Assembly (NCBI RefSeq): GCF_902686445.1
Contig: NC_062219.1
Coordinates: 146,488,057 to 146,552,056, forward strand
Length of the DNA stretch: 64,000 nt
Direction of reading: 5' to 3'
Origin: Sciurus carolinensis
Lineage: Eukaryota; Chordata; Mammalia; Rodentia; Sciuridae
This document shows positions 1 to 12,380 of the stretch, piece after piece. The notes under the pieces are model-generated. The model saw only the letters and a program-made list of their open reading frames with translations. It did not search any database and was not told the DNA's origin. The position numbers and the translations under genes were made by a program. Positions within the stretch are counted from its first letter, which is position 1; each line of letters opens with the position of its first letter.

Positions 1-74
1 AATCAAGACGCTTTCCAGGATTGCCTTATTGAAGTAGACCTCCCCAGGGTAGAGCATTTATTTTTATCTATAAT

Positions 75-252
75 GATCTTATATGCTTTCTCACTTATCT
101 GGCTCCCTTCACCTGTGTGTAAGGTCCATGACAAGAAGGCCTATGTTCCCCTTGTGCCCACTGTGTCCTCCCTGCCCAGCACAGAGCTTGGCACAGAGTC
201 ATTCCTCAGTGTGTTATCAAGTGGACAAATGGAAGAATTAGGGAATGAATGA
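75..252 (+). repeat. L2 LINE 3' end, sense
   Basis: Old L2 LINE tail. The stretch has the familiar order of an L2 3' UTR: a 'taaggtccatgacaagaagg' block, then 'cccagcacagagcttggcac', ending in the short GAATGAAT-type terminal repeat near 245-252. It is diverged and lacks coding capacity. The 5' edge is approximate. Confidence 0.6.
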
Positions 253-1591
253 ACAATTTCAAATTTAGCCATGGTAACAAAGCAGAATATTATGGGATAG
301 CACCTGAACCTTACCACTCATTTTCTCTGCAAAATGGGCCCTCTGAGGTGTAACCTGAGCACGGGCCGGAGACTACCTCAGGAGTAATAATGGGCTAGAG
401 CATAAAGGGGGAAGGGCAATATGGAGATATTAAATGTGCCTCTGAAGAATTACAAAGGAAGTCTGCTTGCCTTGAATAATCTCTAAGTCTGAAAATATTT
501 CATCTATCAAAATCCTGTCACTCATCGCTGTTTCCCAGTAAGACTTATCTTGAGAAAATAGAAATGTCCACCCACGTTCCTGATTGTCTTGTGCTTCCCA
601 CAGAAGTTAGGAGCAGAGAGTCAGTGGAGAAACAGTATCAGAGAGGTGTTGATAAGGTCTCCCTCCAGAGACCCCAAATTCCATGGCCCCATTTTGGGGA
701 TCAACTCCTGTCTTCAACCTCAAGCGGTTGAATTTGCAGAAATCTGCAGCGGCTACCAGGAAATGAAGCAATCGCAGATAATGGTAATTGGCTGACAGAG
801 GGGAGCGCATGGCTCTGAGCAGCCCTGAGAGGCCGGCAGGCTGTGGAGATTGCCTGAAGGTGGGCTTCTGCAGGGGAGGGAGGATGCGAGGTGTCTGAAA
901 GAAGACCCCCCCCTCCACCAGGGATTGAGAGGCCATGCTGGAGGGCAGAGGCCAAAGGACAGGGCTGGGAGCTGAAGTGAGGGGAACTCTGGGTCTGCTG
1001 CTTCGAACCCCAGATGCAGCTAGCTGTCATGATTTCCCAAAGCTCGAGGACAAGAGAGGCACTGTGACCCAGAGTGGCCTCCACCGTGCAAAGAGAAAGA
1101 GGCTGGTGAATCCTAACGAGTCCTGAGTCAACCTAGGCACCTAATTCTCCGCCACTGAGCCGCCTTCTCTAAGTCTTAGAGTTACAGTCTCACTAGTTTT
1201 ATCTCCAGTGAGCTGGCCGTCTCTTCTAGAATGTTCTAAACACAGCTTGGAAAGGCTGCAGGGAAGAGCTGGCTCCCAGGAATAAAAAGGCTTTTAGTGG
1301 ACGGGGATTGACAGGACGGGCAGGAGTCCAAACAGCGAGAGCAGACACAGAAGGAGGAACAGAACAGGGGCGGCCGTCGCGAAAGGCCGATGTGGAGGCC
1401 AGCTGGGGTTGGTCGGGAGGAGAGGAAGATAACAGACTCTCAGGGCCGAGGCTGGAGGCAGTGTTCTCACCAAGGAGGAGAAAAGAGTACAGAACGGAGG
1501 CCGACCAAGCAGGAGACACACTTGGCAAAGACCGCTGCTGCCCGAGATCGATCGGCTTTACCTTCTCCAGAGGGAGGCCTGCATCTAGGTA
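253..1591. other. Unique sequence, no gene recognised
   Basis: No exon, RNA gene or recognisable repeat is evident. Several overlapping open frames of 60-127 codons lie on both strands at 589-1528. They overlap each other in different frames, have no recognisable domain and look like chance in a moderately GC-rich, stop-poor stretch. A conserved non-coding element cannot be excluded by eye. Confidence 0.5.
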
Positions 1592-1775
1592 GCAACAGGT
1601 ATTTATTTAACGCCCACAGCGTTGCCAGGCACTGTCTCAGCTTTGGGAATAAAGCAAGGGCGGCTAGAGACAAAAACAGTCTCTTTCTTCACGGGGTTGA
1701 TGTTCTGCTGGGAAGGTAGAAAGTAGTCACAGGACAAAGGTGATCAGAAGGTGGCCAGTACGGTGGAGGAGAACC
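1592..1775 (-). repeat. L2 LINE 3' end, antisense
   Basis: Reads as reverse-complemented L2: a 'tatttatttaacgcccacag' start followed by 'gccaggcactgtctcag', a 'gggaataaagca' block and the 'agtcacaggacaaaggtgatcag' stretch. Word order matches the reverse complement of an L2 tail. Heavily diverged. Confidence 0.5.
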
Positions 1776-1839
1776 GTCGGCCGCGTGGGAGCCACTGTCT
1801 CTGACTTGCTGCAAGAGACGATTCTACCACACACAATCG

Positions 1840-1990
1840 CTCAGTCACTCTCTCACCATTTATTGGTTCATTTGCTCACAATGGGAGACAGACACTGTCC
1901 TGGGCATTTGGAGCCAAGCGTTAAACAACACAAGCAAACCCCATCTCTCAGGGGTTTGTTCCATTCCAGGACACAAGGAATGGAAGAGAT
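1840..1990 (-). repeat. Second L2 LINE 3' end, antisense
   Basis: Repeats the order of the preceding antisense L2: 'accatttattggttcatttg', then 'agacactgtcctgggcattt', then 'aaacaacacaagcaaacccc'. It lies about 65 bases beyond the first copy. The two may be separate insertions or a partial duplication. Diverged, with no coding potential. Confidence 0.45.
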
Positions 1991-2754
1991 GGTATTTGAG
2001 AAAGAATGGACCATGAGTAGCCCAGGAGGGAGAAGATGAAGGACCAAGGCCCTGAGGGGAACTGAGCTTCCAGTACCCCAGAACAGTAAGTTCATGGTTA
2101 TGATGCCTTCCCTCTTCTCGTCTCTTCTTTCAGATACACTCTGCTTTGCAATGAAGGACTGTGTAAACTGAGGCTCCACCTCAGCACAAGCAGGGAGACA
2201 ACGTGAGATCACGGAGGAGGCCTCTGAGGTTCAGGGAGAAGACCCGCTTCTGCCTCCCTGGCTCTGAGTAGGGTTAAGTCTCTTGCTCTCCACCATCCGC
2301 CCCTGCTCATGGTGGAAGGGCACCAACTTGAAGGCCCCTAAGCAGAAGAGGGAGATAAGCCTCTGTCCCCTCCCTGGCTGGTTTCTCCTGCACATTCTGG
2401 TTCCCTTCCCCTCCTGTGGCTGCAGGAAAGAATTCAACTGGACCACCTGAAAGTCTGTGCAATGAAGTCAGAAGTTTCACTGACGTACATGTTGTTTGGA
2501 TGCTTGCTTGGTAACCAGTGTGAGGTTCGGAGGTTCCGAGAGCTGAGGCTGGAAGAAGTTGGATTCTAGCCCTCAAAGGGACCTCCCCAGTTTCTCCAGC
2601 AGGGTCCCTCAGAGGCCATGGGCAGCATTAGCTGGTTCCATTTCCTTTGACTTGTCCTGAACTTCTTCTGACACAATGTGCTTCAGAGCAGGTCTTCTAA
2701 CCTGGGAGCCTCATCTGCATGTAGGTGGGTGCAGCCACTTCACAGCCTCACCAG

Positions 2755-2875
2755 GTTGGGTACCATGTTTTCACCGATGAGGAAACTGAGGCTGGGGGTG
2801 GGCAGAAGGACTTGTCCAGGGTTACACAGCGGTGGGTGAAGGCCTTGAGCCCAGCATTTCTGGCTTATGAGGAAA
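2755..2875 (-). repeat. MIR SINE fragment, antisense
   Basis: Contains the MIR core in reverse: 'gatgaggaaactgaggctgg', then 'acttgtccagggttacacag', then 'tgagcccagcatttctggct'. MIR is a tRNA-derived SINE common to all mammals. Only the core-to-tRNA side is visible. Confidence 0.7.
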
Positions 2876-2964
2876 TCTTAAAGGAAAACAGTTGTGCTGA
2901 ATAAGAACATGGAGAGGGATTCTAGCTCTCCCAACCACAGCTGTCCCACACCGTGTGGCTCAGG

Positions 2965-3150
2965 CGATGACTCGACTTTGGTCATACTTTAGGATCACCT
3001 GGGGACCTTTTAAAACTCCAAGTGCCCAAGTCTTCCCCCAGGCCAATTAAAATAGCATCTCTGGAGGTGAGACTTGGCATCAGGATGTTTCCAAGCTCCA
3101 CAGAGGATCCTAAAGTGCCACCAAGGTTCAGAGTCATGGTTTCAAGGTGA
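2965..3150. repeat. MER5-like hAT-Charlie non-autonomous DNA element
   Basis: Short element with the MER5 feel: 'actttaggatcacctgggga', 'cttttaaaactcc', 'gcatcaggatgtttccaagc' and a closing 'ggttcagagtcatggtt' arm. Such elements are fossil hAT passengers without a transposase gene. Terminal inverted repeats are too decayed to fix the ends. Confidence 0.45.
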
Positions 3151-5469
3151 GCTCAGTTGCTGCTGTTGAAAATAAAAATATGATAACTTAGAAACTCTCT
3201 TTTAAAAAAAATTAAAAAATCAGGATACTGATAATTTGCTCTTTCTTCCTTCTCTGGTCACTCCAGAGCAGCCATTCTTCAAGATAAGAAGTGGGGTTAA
3301 ATGGGTATAAAAACATGAATCAAATTTAAAATAAATTACTAAGTGAGAATTTAAAAGCTGTGGATAAGTTCGGAAGGGGAGGAGCTGGAACAACCAGGGC
3401 AGAAAGCAAAGCCAAGGAAGTAAAATGAGAGGGTCACTTGGGGGAGGCGCCGTGGGGTGGGACTGTGAATGCAGGAAGGGGGCTGGGGAGCATGTGCTGT
3501 CATGTGGAAACTTGGTAGCAGTAAGTACCTGGGATGCCCCGGGGGATATCAGCTCTGAGAGGTGATTGACAAGCTCTGGCCACAGGCTGTGAGTGCCTCC
3601 CAGGAAGGACAGCTGTAGCCCTGGACTGCATGGCACGTTCAGGACTGAGCAGGGACACTGTAAGAGTCAGAAATACAGTGACACCCACCTCAGGCCTTTG
3701 CTCAGCTGGGGGTGGGGTGTGGGGAAGTGGATCAGATCCCTGGGGGAGGGTGGGACGAGACTCTGAGAAGCTCTGGTGGCTCAGTCAGACTTCTCCTTTC
3801 CCTGTTCCCTTTTCATCCTCCATGGCTACACTGAGAATTACTGTCCCCTCACCTAATGGACCAACTCCCCTGTGGATCCCAAACAATCTGAAGCGTGGGA
3901 CTAGCAGATTGTTGGAGTTTTCCAGGGAGCTACCTGAACCAACAGCCCCACCAGGAAGGGTGACTGGTAATGATTCCAAATCCCTGTCACTGGATGATTG
4001 ACACTGATTTCCGTCATAGTTACCACCAAAACCTCCCAAAGGGAGGGACATAGGTCCCTTTGATTGACAAGCAATATACTACCCAAGAGGATTTGCTTCT
4101 GACAGATTCCCAGCAAGTTCAGACTGTGAATGACGAAGTTTCATTAACGCAATATATTTTCAAATAGTAACTGTGTTTGGGCTTTATGGTTTCAGGTTGA
4201 TGGCGCATTCTGTGTTAGACACAGTCCATGAAAGAGTCGTTCGTCTGAACTGGTGATTGGTTCACAGTTGACAAGGTACACGTGCCTCTGCCAGATGTTT
4301 GGGGGACCATCAGCAGGCACTGAGATTCATATACGACCTCTATGAAAGTGTAGTTGAGCTGGAGCAAGACAAAAGCCTATCTGGATGAACTGTGTTCCCA
4401 GGAATTGTGAGAGTCGTTTTGTCTATGGGGTTCCCTACCTCAACCCATTTGACCCGCAAAAACCTTCTTGAGAAGAAACGGGAGTATAGTAAGTGCTCAT
4501 TACACCGTCTGAAGGCCTTGTCAGCGCATCTAGAACATATAAGCAGTGACTCCGTGACCAGAGTGGGAAGGACGTTTGCCTGGGAACATCTGACTCCTCG
4601 GTACATCATTTCCATTTACTCCCGAGTGGCCTCTTCCCCTGCTTTATAAAATGGTATGTTCTAGAACATTATCAGAGCATTGATTAGAAAGGCAGATATC
4701 ATTTTCAAAGTGTGTCTAAACAGACATCAACCCCCTTGATGATTTACAGCATTACTATGGATTCCTGAAAGAAGAAAAAGTCCCAAATTGGTAGATTGGC
4801 ATAAATGGTGTATAATGAGGCGTCTTAGTGATTGCCTCAGATAGAGAACGGTGCCTTTGATGCAAGTGACTGTCAAGGTGCCTTGACACCTGTGTGCAAG
4901 GGCATGAAGCAGCGTAGTGCCAGGAACAGCAGCAACAGGCATAGACACAAAATTCCTGAACATTTACCCTAACGACCCTACCAAACAGGTACTAATGCTT
5001 CCGGTGAATCATCAGAAATGAGATCTCTCTTGCCTGCACAGAATTTCCTAAGCTCTTCTTCTTTAGGACAGCATCTCTGGCAGAAGCTTCCTTGGGGAGG
5101 AACACTCTTATTTAGGCAAGGCCAATGCTGTACAATCATTAATGGGAAGGGACACCTAGTGTCTCTCCAAAGTGTGACAAAGAACAGGCATAGGCCGTTT
5201 GAATTGATCCCCAGGGAAGAACAAGTCAGAGACTCGGCATTTGCGTATTGACCAAGCCCTGGCTCATCCAGAATAGCGCGGCAAGAAACACACTTACTCA
5301 TTAGCCATTCCGAGTCCCCACAGCTCTGCAACCAAAAGTCCAGCCATGTTCTGGGAACCCCACTGATATTTGTTAAATAGATTCCAGCTGGGGAAGATCA
5401 TGCCTTCAAGAGAATTAGTATGATCACACATATTTTTTTAACAGCCACAGACTACACATTTTAGATTTT
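3151..5469. other. Unique sequence, no gene recognised
   Basis: No repeat or gene could be assigned. Open frames reach 138 codons (minus strand, 3220-3636) and 123 codons (plus, 3630-4001). They show no domain, signal peptide or conserved block and overlap frames on the opposite strand. The stretch 4140-4680 is slightly AT-rich and structureless by eye. Confidence 0.5.
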
Positions 5470-5600
5470 GTAGATCACTTGGTTTCTGTCCCAAATACAC
5501 GATTCTGCATCACAGTGCAAAAGCGGCCACAGACTATATGGTGACAATGGGACGAGGCTGTGTTGCAATAAAACTTTATTTGCAAAAAAAGGCTGAAGTT
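5470..5600. repeat. Old mammalian interspersed repeat, family not assigned
   Basis: The words 'aagcggccacagactatatg', 'gggacgaggctgtgttgcaa' and 'taaaactttatttgcaaaaa' in this order are familiar from a widely dispersed mammalian repeat that ends in a polyadenylation-like signal. I cannot name the family with confidence. No coding potential. Confidence 0.4.
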
Positions 5601-8559
5601 GACTGCTGCCTCTTGCTCACATGCAGATATAACCACACTCAGAGGAAGAAGAGACCATGACTTCACGGGTTTCTCTTTTAGGAGTGAGAAACCTTTCCTA
5701 GAAGTCCCCCATGTCACAACTCTGGTCAAAATGGACCACAAGTTCAATTGCACATAAACCACGAGCAGGAAGAATGGGATCATCATGGTTGGCTCAGGTG
5801 GGCAAGGGTTTACCCTGGAGCTTGGCTGGGATTGGGGACCCCTCCCTGAGTCATCTGAGGAAGGATGGATTCCAAACTAAATCTGGAGCTCTGCCCACAA
5901 AGGAGAAGATGAACTGGAGGTGGCTGACCACTCACAGCAGGATGTTGGAGATGCCATCAAGGTCCACCTGAGGTTCTTCCCGCCAACCCCAACCTTTGAA
6001 AACAAGAGACTTTGTAGTCCACAAATTCAAATGAAAAGCACAAAAATGTAAGTCGGGCTTGAAAGAGTGTGATTTGGATGAGTTCGAATGGGAAAGTCTA
6101 ACATGCAGTCTTTTCCTCTTTGGAGAGTGGAAGGGTGTTAGGAATCAGAAAGGTAGTTGGTACCTGAAGAGGTGGACCTAACTCTCTGTGTACAGGTTTA
6201 TTGCAGTATTTGTCTTGTACGGTGCCTAAGTATGTGCGTCTCGCCTACCATGCTTCAGGCCACTATGGGCAGAAGACGCCGCTGTTCTTCATCATATGCC
6301 AGCAACCAGGGCCAGCAGCACCTGTTCCCTCTCTTGCCAAACCACACCTGTGCCCACCTCCGTAGGAACCACAGTGAGGAACTCTCAGCTCATTGTGCAT
6401 CCCAGACAAGTCTGGTTCATGCTGGTCAAAGGGTTCCCAGATGACTTACTGTTCTCTGTCCCACTTCTTGATGACATTTTCTTGAGAGGCTTTGTCCAAA
6501 TCTGACCACCCCTCCCCACACTCACACTTGCCCCTTAAGCCTTGAGTTATTGTTTCTCTCTGGCATTTTTAGTTAGAGGCTCTCGTGTCTCATGTTTAGG
6601 TCCCAAAGCACCTTCAAGTTCCTAAAGATACTTCTCTGCTTTATCTTTAACCGAATTGCAGTCTACAGATTATTTTAGTATATATTCACTATTGCAACAC
6701 AACTACAGTTTTTGCTGTTGGTTGAATCTGCCATTTCCTCCTACACCTTTTTCCTTAGGTTCTCATTTCGTATTTTCCCCATTAGTCTTCCCTCCCGAGA
6801 CCCCAAATCCCATTTGTTTTGCTTCTGCCAATCACCAGCCCATCTATTAGCAAGGAGTAGCCCCCACCCTCACAATCTCCATCAACATGCAAAAGATGAT
6901 TTATATGTCCACAGAAAGGGGAACAGACACAAAAGAGGCAATCCTGGACCCACCAACGCCTCATGCAAATGGCCAGTTGTACGCTGTCCCCTTCACCCAT
7001 CATCCCGTCAGTGCATCTAAACTAGGAGGCCCCAGCATGCATAAATTCATTGAGCGCTCACAGAACCCTGCCAAGCAGAAACCTAATGTTCTTTTCCTTT
7101 CCACAGCTGATCCTAGTTTGTATCCATGCAAATGGATGCTGATATTTATATAACTTTAAAGGACTTATAAAGTCCACAAAAGACTCTGACACCCAAATTA
7201 AAGTTGTATCCTCAGTTCACCTCACTGTGCAAAAGCATTGCAAAATATTTGGTGAAGTTAATCCCCATCTGGCCACCTCCACAACAGCTAACCATAGCAG
7301 GAGGAATCAGAGAAATGAATTCCAGGCATGCTTTATGATTTATTTGCTATATGAGTTTCAAGCTAAAGGCTAAACTTACAATATATATTAGATTTTCAAA
7401 CTAGGTTGCAGAAATAAAAATGAATGCTCAAGTTCCCTGGCAGTCTGGAAGGCTGTCTCAGGCTCCTCAGAATCTGCATCACTTTTAAGGGACTTTTTTC
7501 CCCTTAATTTTGAATCTGCTACCATATCATGAGGTTTGGTTATATTTGGCAAATTTTCTTTGAATCGTGCGTGTATGTTGGAGTTGTTTTTTGTCTGCAT
7601 TGTGGAGACGACTGGATAGACTGGGCCGCCTGTCCCTGGTGGCACATGCCTTCTCTTTTGGAACCAAAGAGAGAACAAGCTGATCAGCAGTGGGGTGTTA
7701 GAGCATGTTTAAGGGTCTGGAAATCAGTGGTAAGAACAGGAGTTTATGGGAACACTTAGTACCAGTCCCTCAGGGAGTAATTACAGATAGACTTTGAAGC
7801 TGTTTAATAACTGGCAGCAGCATAGATGTTTATAACCTCCTCGAAGCGGCAAGTTGGCCTAATGCAGTTCTGTGTGCACAGAGGCTGGACCGCGGCCACC
7901 CTTTGGTTGACTTGACGCCTCAGAAGAAGGGCCACTGCTTAGTGCACGGGGGAGGGGGAGGGGATTGCCCAACTCTTCCTCAGAAGCAAATGAAATCTCA
8001 GTTCTCTATCTGCCTTTCTCTTTAGAGTTTGAAGTCAGTTTTCCTAAGGTCAGTGATTGAAGGGAAGGGAGTGGATTGGGGAAGAAGATCGAGGAAGAGG
8101 TTATAAAGCTGATAACTTGAATTTCCTGGGAACTTACTAGAGACCAAATATTATAATGATGTCTTACCAAGACAGCAGGGAAGTAACAGGAAACTCCAGA
8201 CCCTTGAGTTTTTAACTAACTCGGCTCTTTAATTATGAAATTAATTTCTGATCTGTTTTCATAGTATTGCAATCTACCCTGGCATTTTAACATCTAGCAG
8301 AGGCATCTTAGTTTACTCTCAGAGTTCAGGTTTCGCAGTGAAGCCGTAGTGAAGTTTATCACACCCAGGAAAGGAAGACTGTGGAGCGAGCCAGGTCTGA
8401 TGCTGATTTATACCGAAAAGAAATTTGGCTGAATTTTCAGCACAATCTCGGACACTAATTGCAATAGTCTTGAAAGTGACTTATTCCAAGCAGACTGCCT
8501 TTGTCATCCATGGCAGGAAGAAGCAGCATGGTTGGGCTGAACAGGAAAGGACCTGCTCC
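5601..8559. other. Unique sequence, no gene recognised
   Basis: About 3 kb with no assignable repeat or gene. Open frames are at most 103 codons and occur on both strands. Part of 6150-6480 is richer in C and has a 95-codon frame, but no family is recognisable and no splice-framed exon stands out. A G-rich run (gggggagggggaggggattg) lies near 7949. Confidence 0.5.
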
Positions 8560-8830
8560 TTCCTTGGTTCCTTCAACAGATATTTTTTGGGTCCTGGTAA
8601 GTGCCGTGCGCAGTGCTGACCACCGTTGAAGAATACAGTTATGAATGCGGCTGGCTGCAGGATGTGGCTCAAGGGCAGAGTGCTTGCCTAGCATGCACAA
8701 GACCCTGGGCTTAGTCCCCAGCGCCATAGGAAACCAACTCTGTACTCCCGAGGATCTCCTTGTCTAGAGCAAAACACATATGCCAACATATAATGCCAAC
8801 AAAATGTGACACATTTCAAATAGACATGTA
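8560..8830 (-). repeat. L2 LINE 3' end, antisense, interrupted by an ID SINE
   Basis: The left part (8560-8648) has 'cttcaacagatattttttgg' then 'aagtgccgtgcgcagtgctg' and 'aagaatacagttatgaatg'. After the ID insertion the sequence resumes with 'aaccaactctgtactcccga' and a 'caacatataatgccaac' block. The order fits a reverse-complemented L2 tail split by the SINE. The right edge is uncertain. Confidence 0.45.
8649..8732 (+). repeat. ID SINE (tRNA-Ala-derived)
   Basis: Solitary ID element: 'ggatgtggctcaagggcaga' is the A-box region, 'tgcttgcctagcatgcacaa' the middle and 'cttagtccccagcgcca' the B-box region. It lacks a clear A-rich tail, so it is probably old. Non-coding retroposon of pol III origin. 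Confidence 0.8.
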
Positions 8831-10552
8831 GGAAGTGACAGGATCACAGAAGGGGAGCCTCAGGGTGAGTCGCAGGAAGCCAGGAGCAGGGTGCGAAGGT
8901 CCAAGGACACGGTCACAGACAGGAAGAAAGAAAAACAATGGTGGAGTCTCGCTGTGGAATGGGATGTCGATCTGGGCGATCAGCTCATATTCCTACGGGC
9001 AAGAGGACAATAACCATTATTCTTAGTGGTATAAATAATTGAAAAGACTGCCAGAGAATGAGGGCATTGAGCACACGGTACGCGTCCCGTGTGGTTTGGG
9101 GCATTCAGCGGCTGCCGCGGGTGCTCCACTTGCTCTCGGACCTAGTTTACTATGTGAATCAAGCAAAATGCACACTAACACCTAATACTGAGTGATCTGT
9201 GCGTGTGCACATAAGCGTGGGCTGCTTACTATTGAGCTGCGTGGTAATTGAGCTTAAAGAACTATGGTCAATAGTACTTGTACAGAATTAAGCCAATTTT
9301 CTTTTCTCACTCTGTTAGCTCCTAAATATCTATTATCAATGAAATGGTATCAACAATTTCTCACCTCATGTTCAAGTGATTGAAAGCAAATGAGAAGACG
9401 AAAATTCACCATCTCGCTTCCTGGGATGTGGGGTTCCTCTTAACACCTCACAAGGTCCGGGTTGCAACAACCTGCATGGGAATGAATCAGACAAGGGAGG
9501 TGTTGTGTTGGAAGCATCCATAGCCTGAGAAGGTGGCGAGCAGATTCTAGAACTAGAATTGCTTTGCAGGAGCATTTTATGGTGAGACACAGGAAACAAT
9601 CAGGGTAAAAGGCTTCTGAGGAAAGGGCAGAGACCATTCTGAATGTGCAAAACCAGGAAGATTTATATGGTTATTAAGGAGCCTGTGGGTGTAATCATTT
9701 TCTATCAGGCTTACATATTTTTTCATTTTGCAAATGCTTTTACACTAAAGAAGAGTTGTACCTTTTGCAATGGAATAAATTGGGCAGCAATTATGAACAG
9801 AGCTAAGGCCACAGAAACATGGTTGAAAGGGCTTTATTTCAAAGATGACAATCTCCATCATCACGAGCATAGGAGAAAACTTCATAATTTGCATGTCAAC
9901 TATGTGAGCTTGCTGAGGTTGATGGGAGCAGCTGGGGGACAAGCTGCTGATGGGCAAGCCCTAGAGGGACCGCAGAAGTTCAGGGCTCCGGACTCCGGCA
10001 GAAGCTGAGACACGTTTTCACCCAGTGCTAGTTATGGCCTCGACACTGTCAGGGTAGGGGTGCCTTCTTGGCGGTAGAACCACATAACAGTTGCACCTGA
10101 ACGTGATTTCAAGGTTGCCATGGGTGTCTCTGCGAATGGCAGGAGGGGATTTCCAGTCTTCTCCCTTCTGTTCCTTTCTAAACTCAGAGAAGCTACCCCA
10201 GGGCTCTCTGCACCCACAAGATCATGGCCACAGGACACAGGCAGTAAGGACAGTCTGCCTGTGACTTCTGCCACCTCGCTGATCACCAGGATGAGGACCA
10301 TGTGGCTGGCTTCCCTCTCATCCTCTACGCCACCACCCCTACGTCTGAAGGCAGGGCACTGCAGGAAGAGGACGGCCTTGCCCAGTGGTCCCCTGGCTGG
10401 GCCCTCTTCCCTGCATGTCATCTGTCCTCCCTAGTGTGATCACCTGGCTCCTGGAACCTGGGGATGCCACTATCCATGTCCTGTAGGCGTCATCTGACTA
10501 CTCCTTCCTGGAGATGGCCCTAGCAGCCCAACACACCACCTCACAGGCAGAC
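8831..10552. other. Unique sequence, no gene recognised
   Basis: No repeat family or gene is assigned. The longest frames are 129 codons (minus, 10032-10421) and 121 codons (plus, 9643-10008). The plus frame has no domain. The stretch 9075-9145 is comparatively CpG-rich for this window but is too short to call a CpG island. Confidence 0.5.
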
Positions 10553-10555
10553 ACG

Positions 10556-10594
<39 letters not shown>

Positions 10595-11036
10595 CCCTCA
10601 CACAGGCGCACACACACATTACACATACACACACTCCATCACACTACTCTCACACAGGCGCACACACACACACACACACACACACTACCCTCACACAGGA
10701 GCGTGCACACACACACACACACACACACACTACCCTCACACAGGAGTGTGCACACACACACACACACACACACACACTACCCTCACACAGGTGCACACAC
10801 ACATTACACATACACACACTCCATCACTACTCTCACACAGGCGCGCGCACACACACACACACACATACACACACTACCCTCACACAGGAGCGTGCACACA
10901 CACACACACACACACACACACTACCCTCACACAGGTGCACACACACATTACACATACACACACTCCATCACACTACTCTCACACAGGCGCGCGCACACAC
11001 ACACGCATACACACACTACCCTCACACAGGAGCGTG

Positions 11037-11071
<35 letters not shown>
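10553..11071. repeat. CA-rich minisatellite with trimeric higher-order structure
   Basis: A tandem array with a monomer of about 47 bases, each marked by a CTACcCTCACACAGG box. Boxes begin at 10592, 10645, 10685, 10730, 10778, 10827, 10874, 10921, 10973 and 11016. Three monomer types can be told apart. A has AGGyGC then a CACATTACACATACAC arm, V has CTACTCTCACACAGGCGC, and B has AGGAGCGTGC. Their order is A-V-B-B'/A-V-B/A-V-B, a trimer of about 144 bases. The linkers are (AC)n and vary in length. A 210-codon open frame through the array is just His-Thr repeat. Confidence 0.95.
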
Positions 11072-11073
<2 letters not shown>

Positions 11074-11539
11074 GTGCCTTTCCCTGACAGTTGAACGCCT
11101 TTTTGTTATTACCAGTCAACCATGGACGTTTGAAAGTAATGTTTAGAAAGCTCATAAATAACAGTAATACAGCTTTCTCCTGGCTTCAAATCCCAATTTC
11201 CAAACTTCACATCAGAGCTTTCAAGAAAAAAGAATCCATCTCATGATCAAATATAAAACAAATGTGTTCACTTAAAAAGGCGAGCTCCAGGCTAAAAAGG
11301 GACTGAACATACTGAGAACAATTTCCCAGTACAGCCTGCTTTCTCTTCCACTTTCCAGGCCTCCTCCCCTGACCCTTCACCTTCCGCCTTCTGGTTTCTG
11401 TCCTGCTCCATATTGGGCAGAGACGGGGTGATCGGCCACCTGCAGATAATGGCACCAAGTGCCCCACCACGCCCACTGAGGTAGAGCAGAAGAAAGCACA
11501 GCACGCTCCTCTGGAGTTCTGCCAATTAGGACTTAAAAC
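11072..11539. other. Unique spacer
   Basis: No gene or named repeat is recognised between the minisatellite and the MIR. A 132-codon minus-strand frame (11207-11605) has no recognisable domain and runs into the MIR. Confidence 0.45.
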
Positions 11540-11690
11540 CAGGCGTTCAAGACCCATGTCTGCTAGTACTGCCTGGGAGATTGGCTTCATGTCTCCGAGC
11601 CTCACTTACTCAGCCAGCAAATGGGATAGTAATATCTACTCGGCAGGGCTTGGGGAAGGAAACAATGCAATCATGCCTGGTATTATAACA
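11540..11690 (+). repeat. MIR SINE fragment, sense
   Basis: Sense MIR: 'ctgcctgggagattggcttc', 'ctccgagcctcacttactca', 'gcaaatgggatagtaatatc' and 'tactcggcagggcttgggg' follow the standard MIR core and LINE-like tail order. Diverged. Confidence 0.65.
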
Positions 11691-11815
11691 TACTCTGTGA
11701 AAGTCCTTTGTCAGATCTAACCCTACGTGTGTCTTCACACACATTCCTTATATGCTAATATTACAACTATATAATGTGTAAATAATAATAAAATATTTTG
11801 CATTCATAGTATTGT

Positions 11816-12137
11816 CTTAGCCTGTTTTCTGTTGCTATAACTGAATACCAAAGACTGGGTAATGTACAAAGAACAGGGGTTTACTTAACTCATGGTTTTG
11901 GAGGCTGGAAAGTACGAGAATACAGTGCTGGCATCTGCCTGGCATCTGGTGAGGGCCTTTCTGCTTCATCTTAAACAGCAAGGAGCTTCACACAGTGAGA
12001 GAGAAGAAGGAAGCACAGCAGGAAAGAGCTCATTTTTATAGAAAGCCAGGGCTCTCATGACCCAGTCACCTCCCAATGAACCCACTTCTCAAGTTTCCAA
12101 CACGTGCAATTTGGAGACAAATTCAAACCATAGCAAG
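11816..12137 (-). mobile_element. ERVL-MaLR solo LTR, antisense
   Basis: Reverse-oriented LTR of the MaLR superfamily. It opens with 'tcttagcctgttttctgttg', 'ctataactgaataccaaaga' and 'ctgggtaatgtacaaagaac'. It continues through 'ctcatgacccagtcacctcc' and 'caatgaacccacttctcaag' and closes with 'caaattcaaaccatagcaag', the complement of a TG-starting 5' end. No internal retroviral sequence adjoins it, so it is a solo LTR. It has no open frame and relates to the copies at 39168 and 54418. Confidence 0.8.
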
Positions 12138-12380
12138 TATATAGTATTTTACTACACTATATTTTTACTATTTATTATATTATTAACTGTAATATACAAT
12201 CTATAGTAGTAGGGTGTGCTTATTTATAATCTGAAATTTTAAATACACAAGGGTGAGGGTGTGTAAGAAATGAATATACGCCATGAGGCCCACTTGGTTC
12301 TTACAGGTAGCAAGACCCTTCTTTTTTCCCCAAATTTTAAAAAACCTTTCTTTAAAAACAACAAAACAAAAACAATCTTA

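Noticed and set aside
10553..11071. CRISPR array
   Set aside because: Repeats are CA-rich with no unique spacers of constant length, in mammalian DNA.
10514..11146. 210-codon plus-strand open frame
   Set aside because: It is a translation of the CA-rich minisatellite (His-Thr repeats) with no real protein features.
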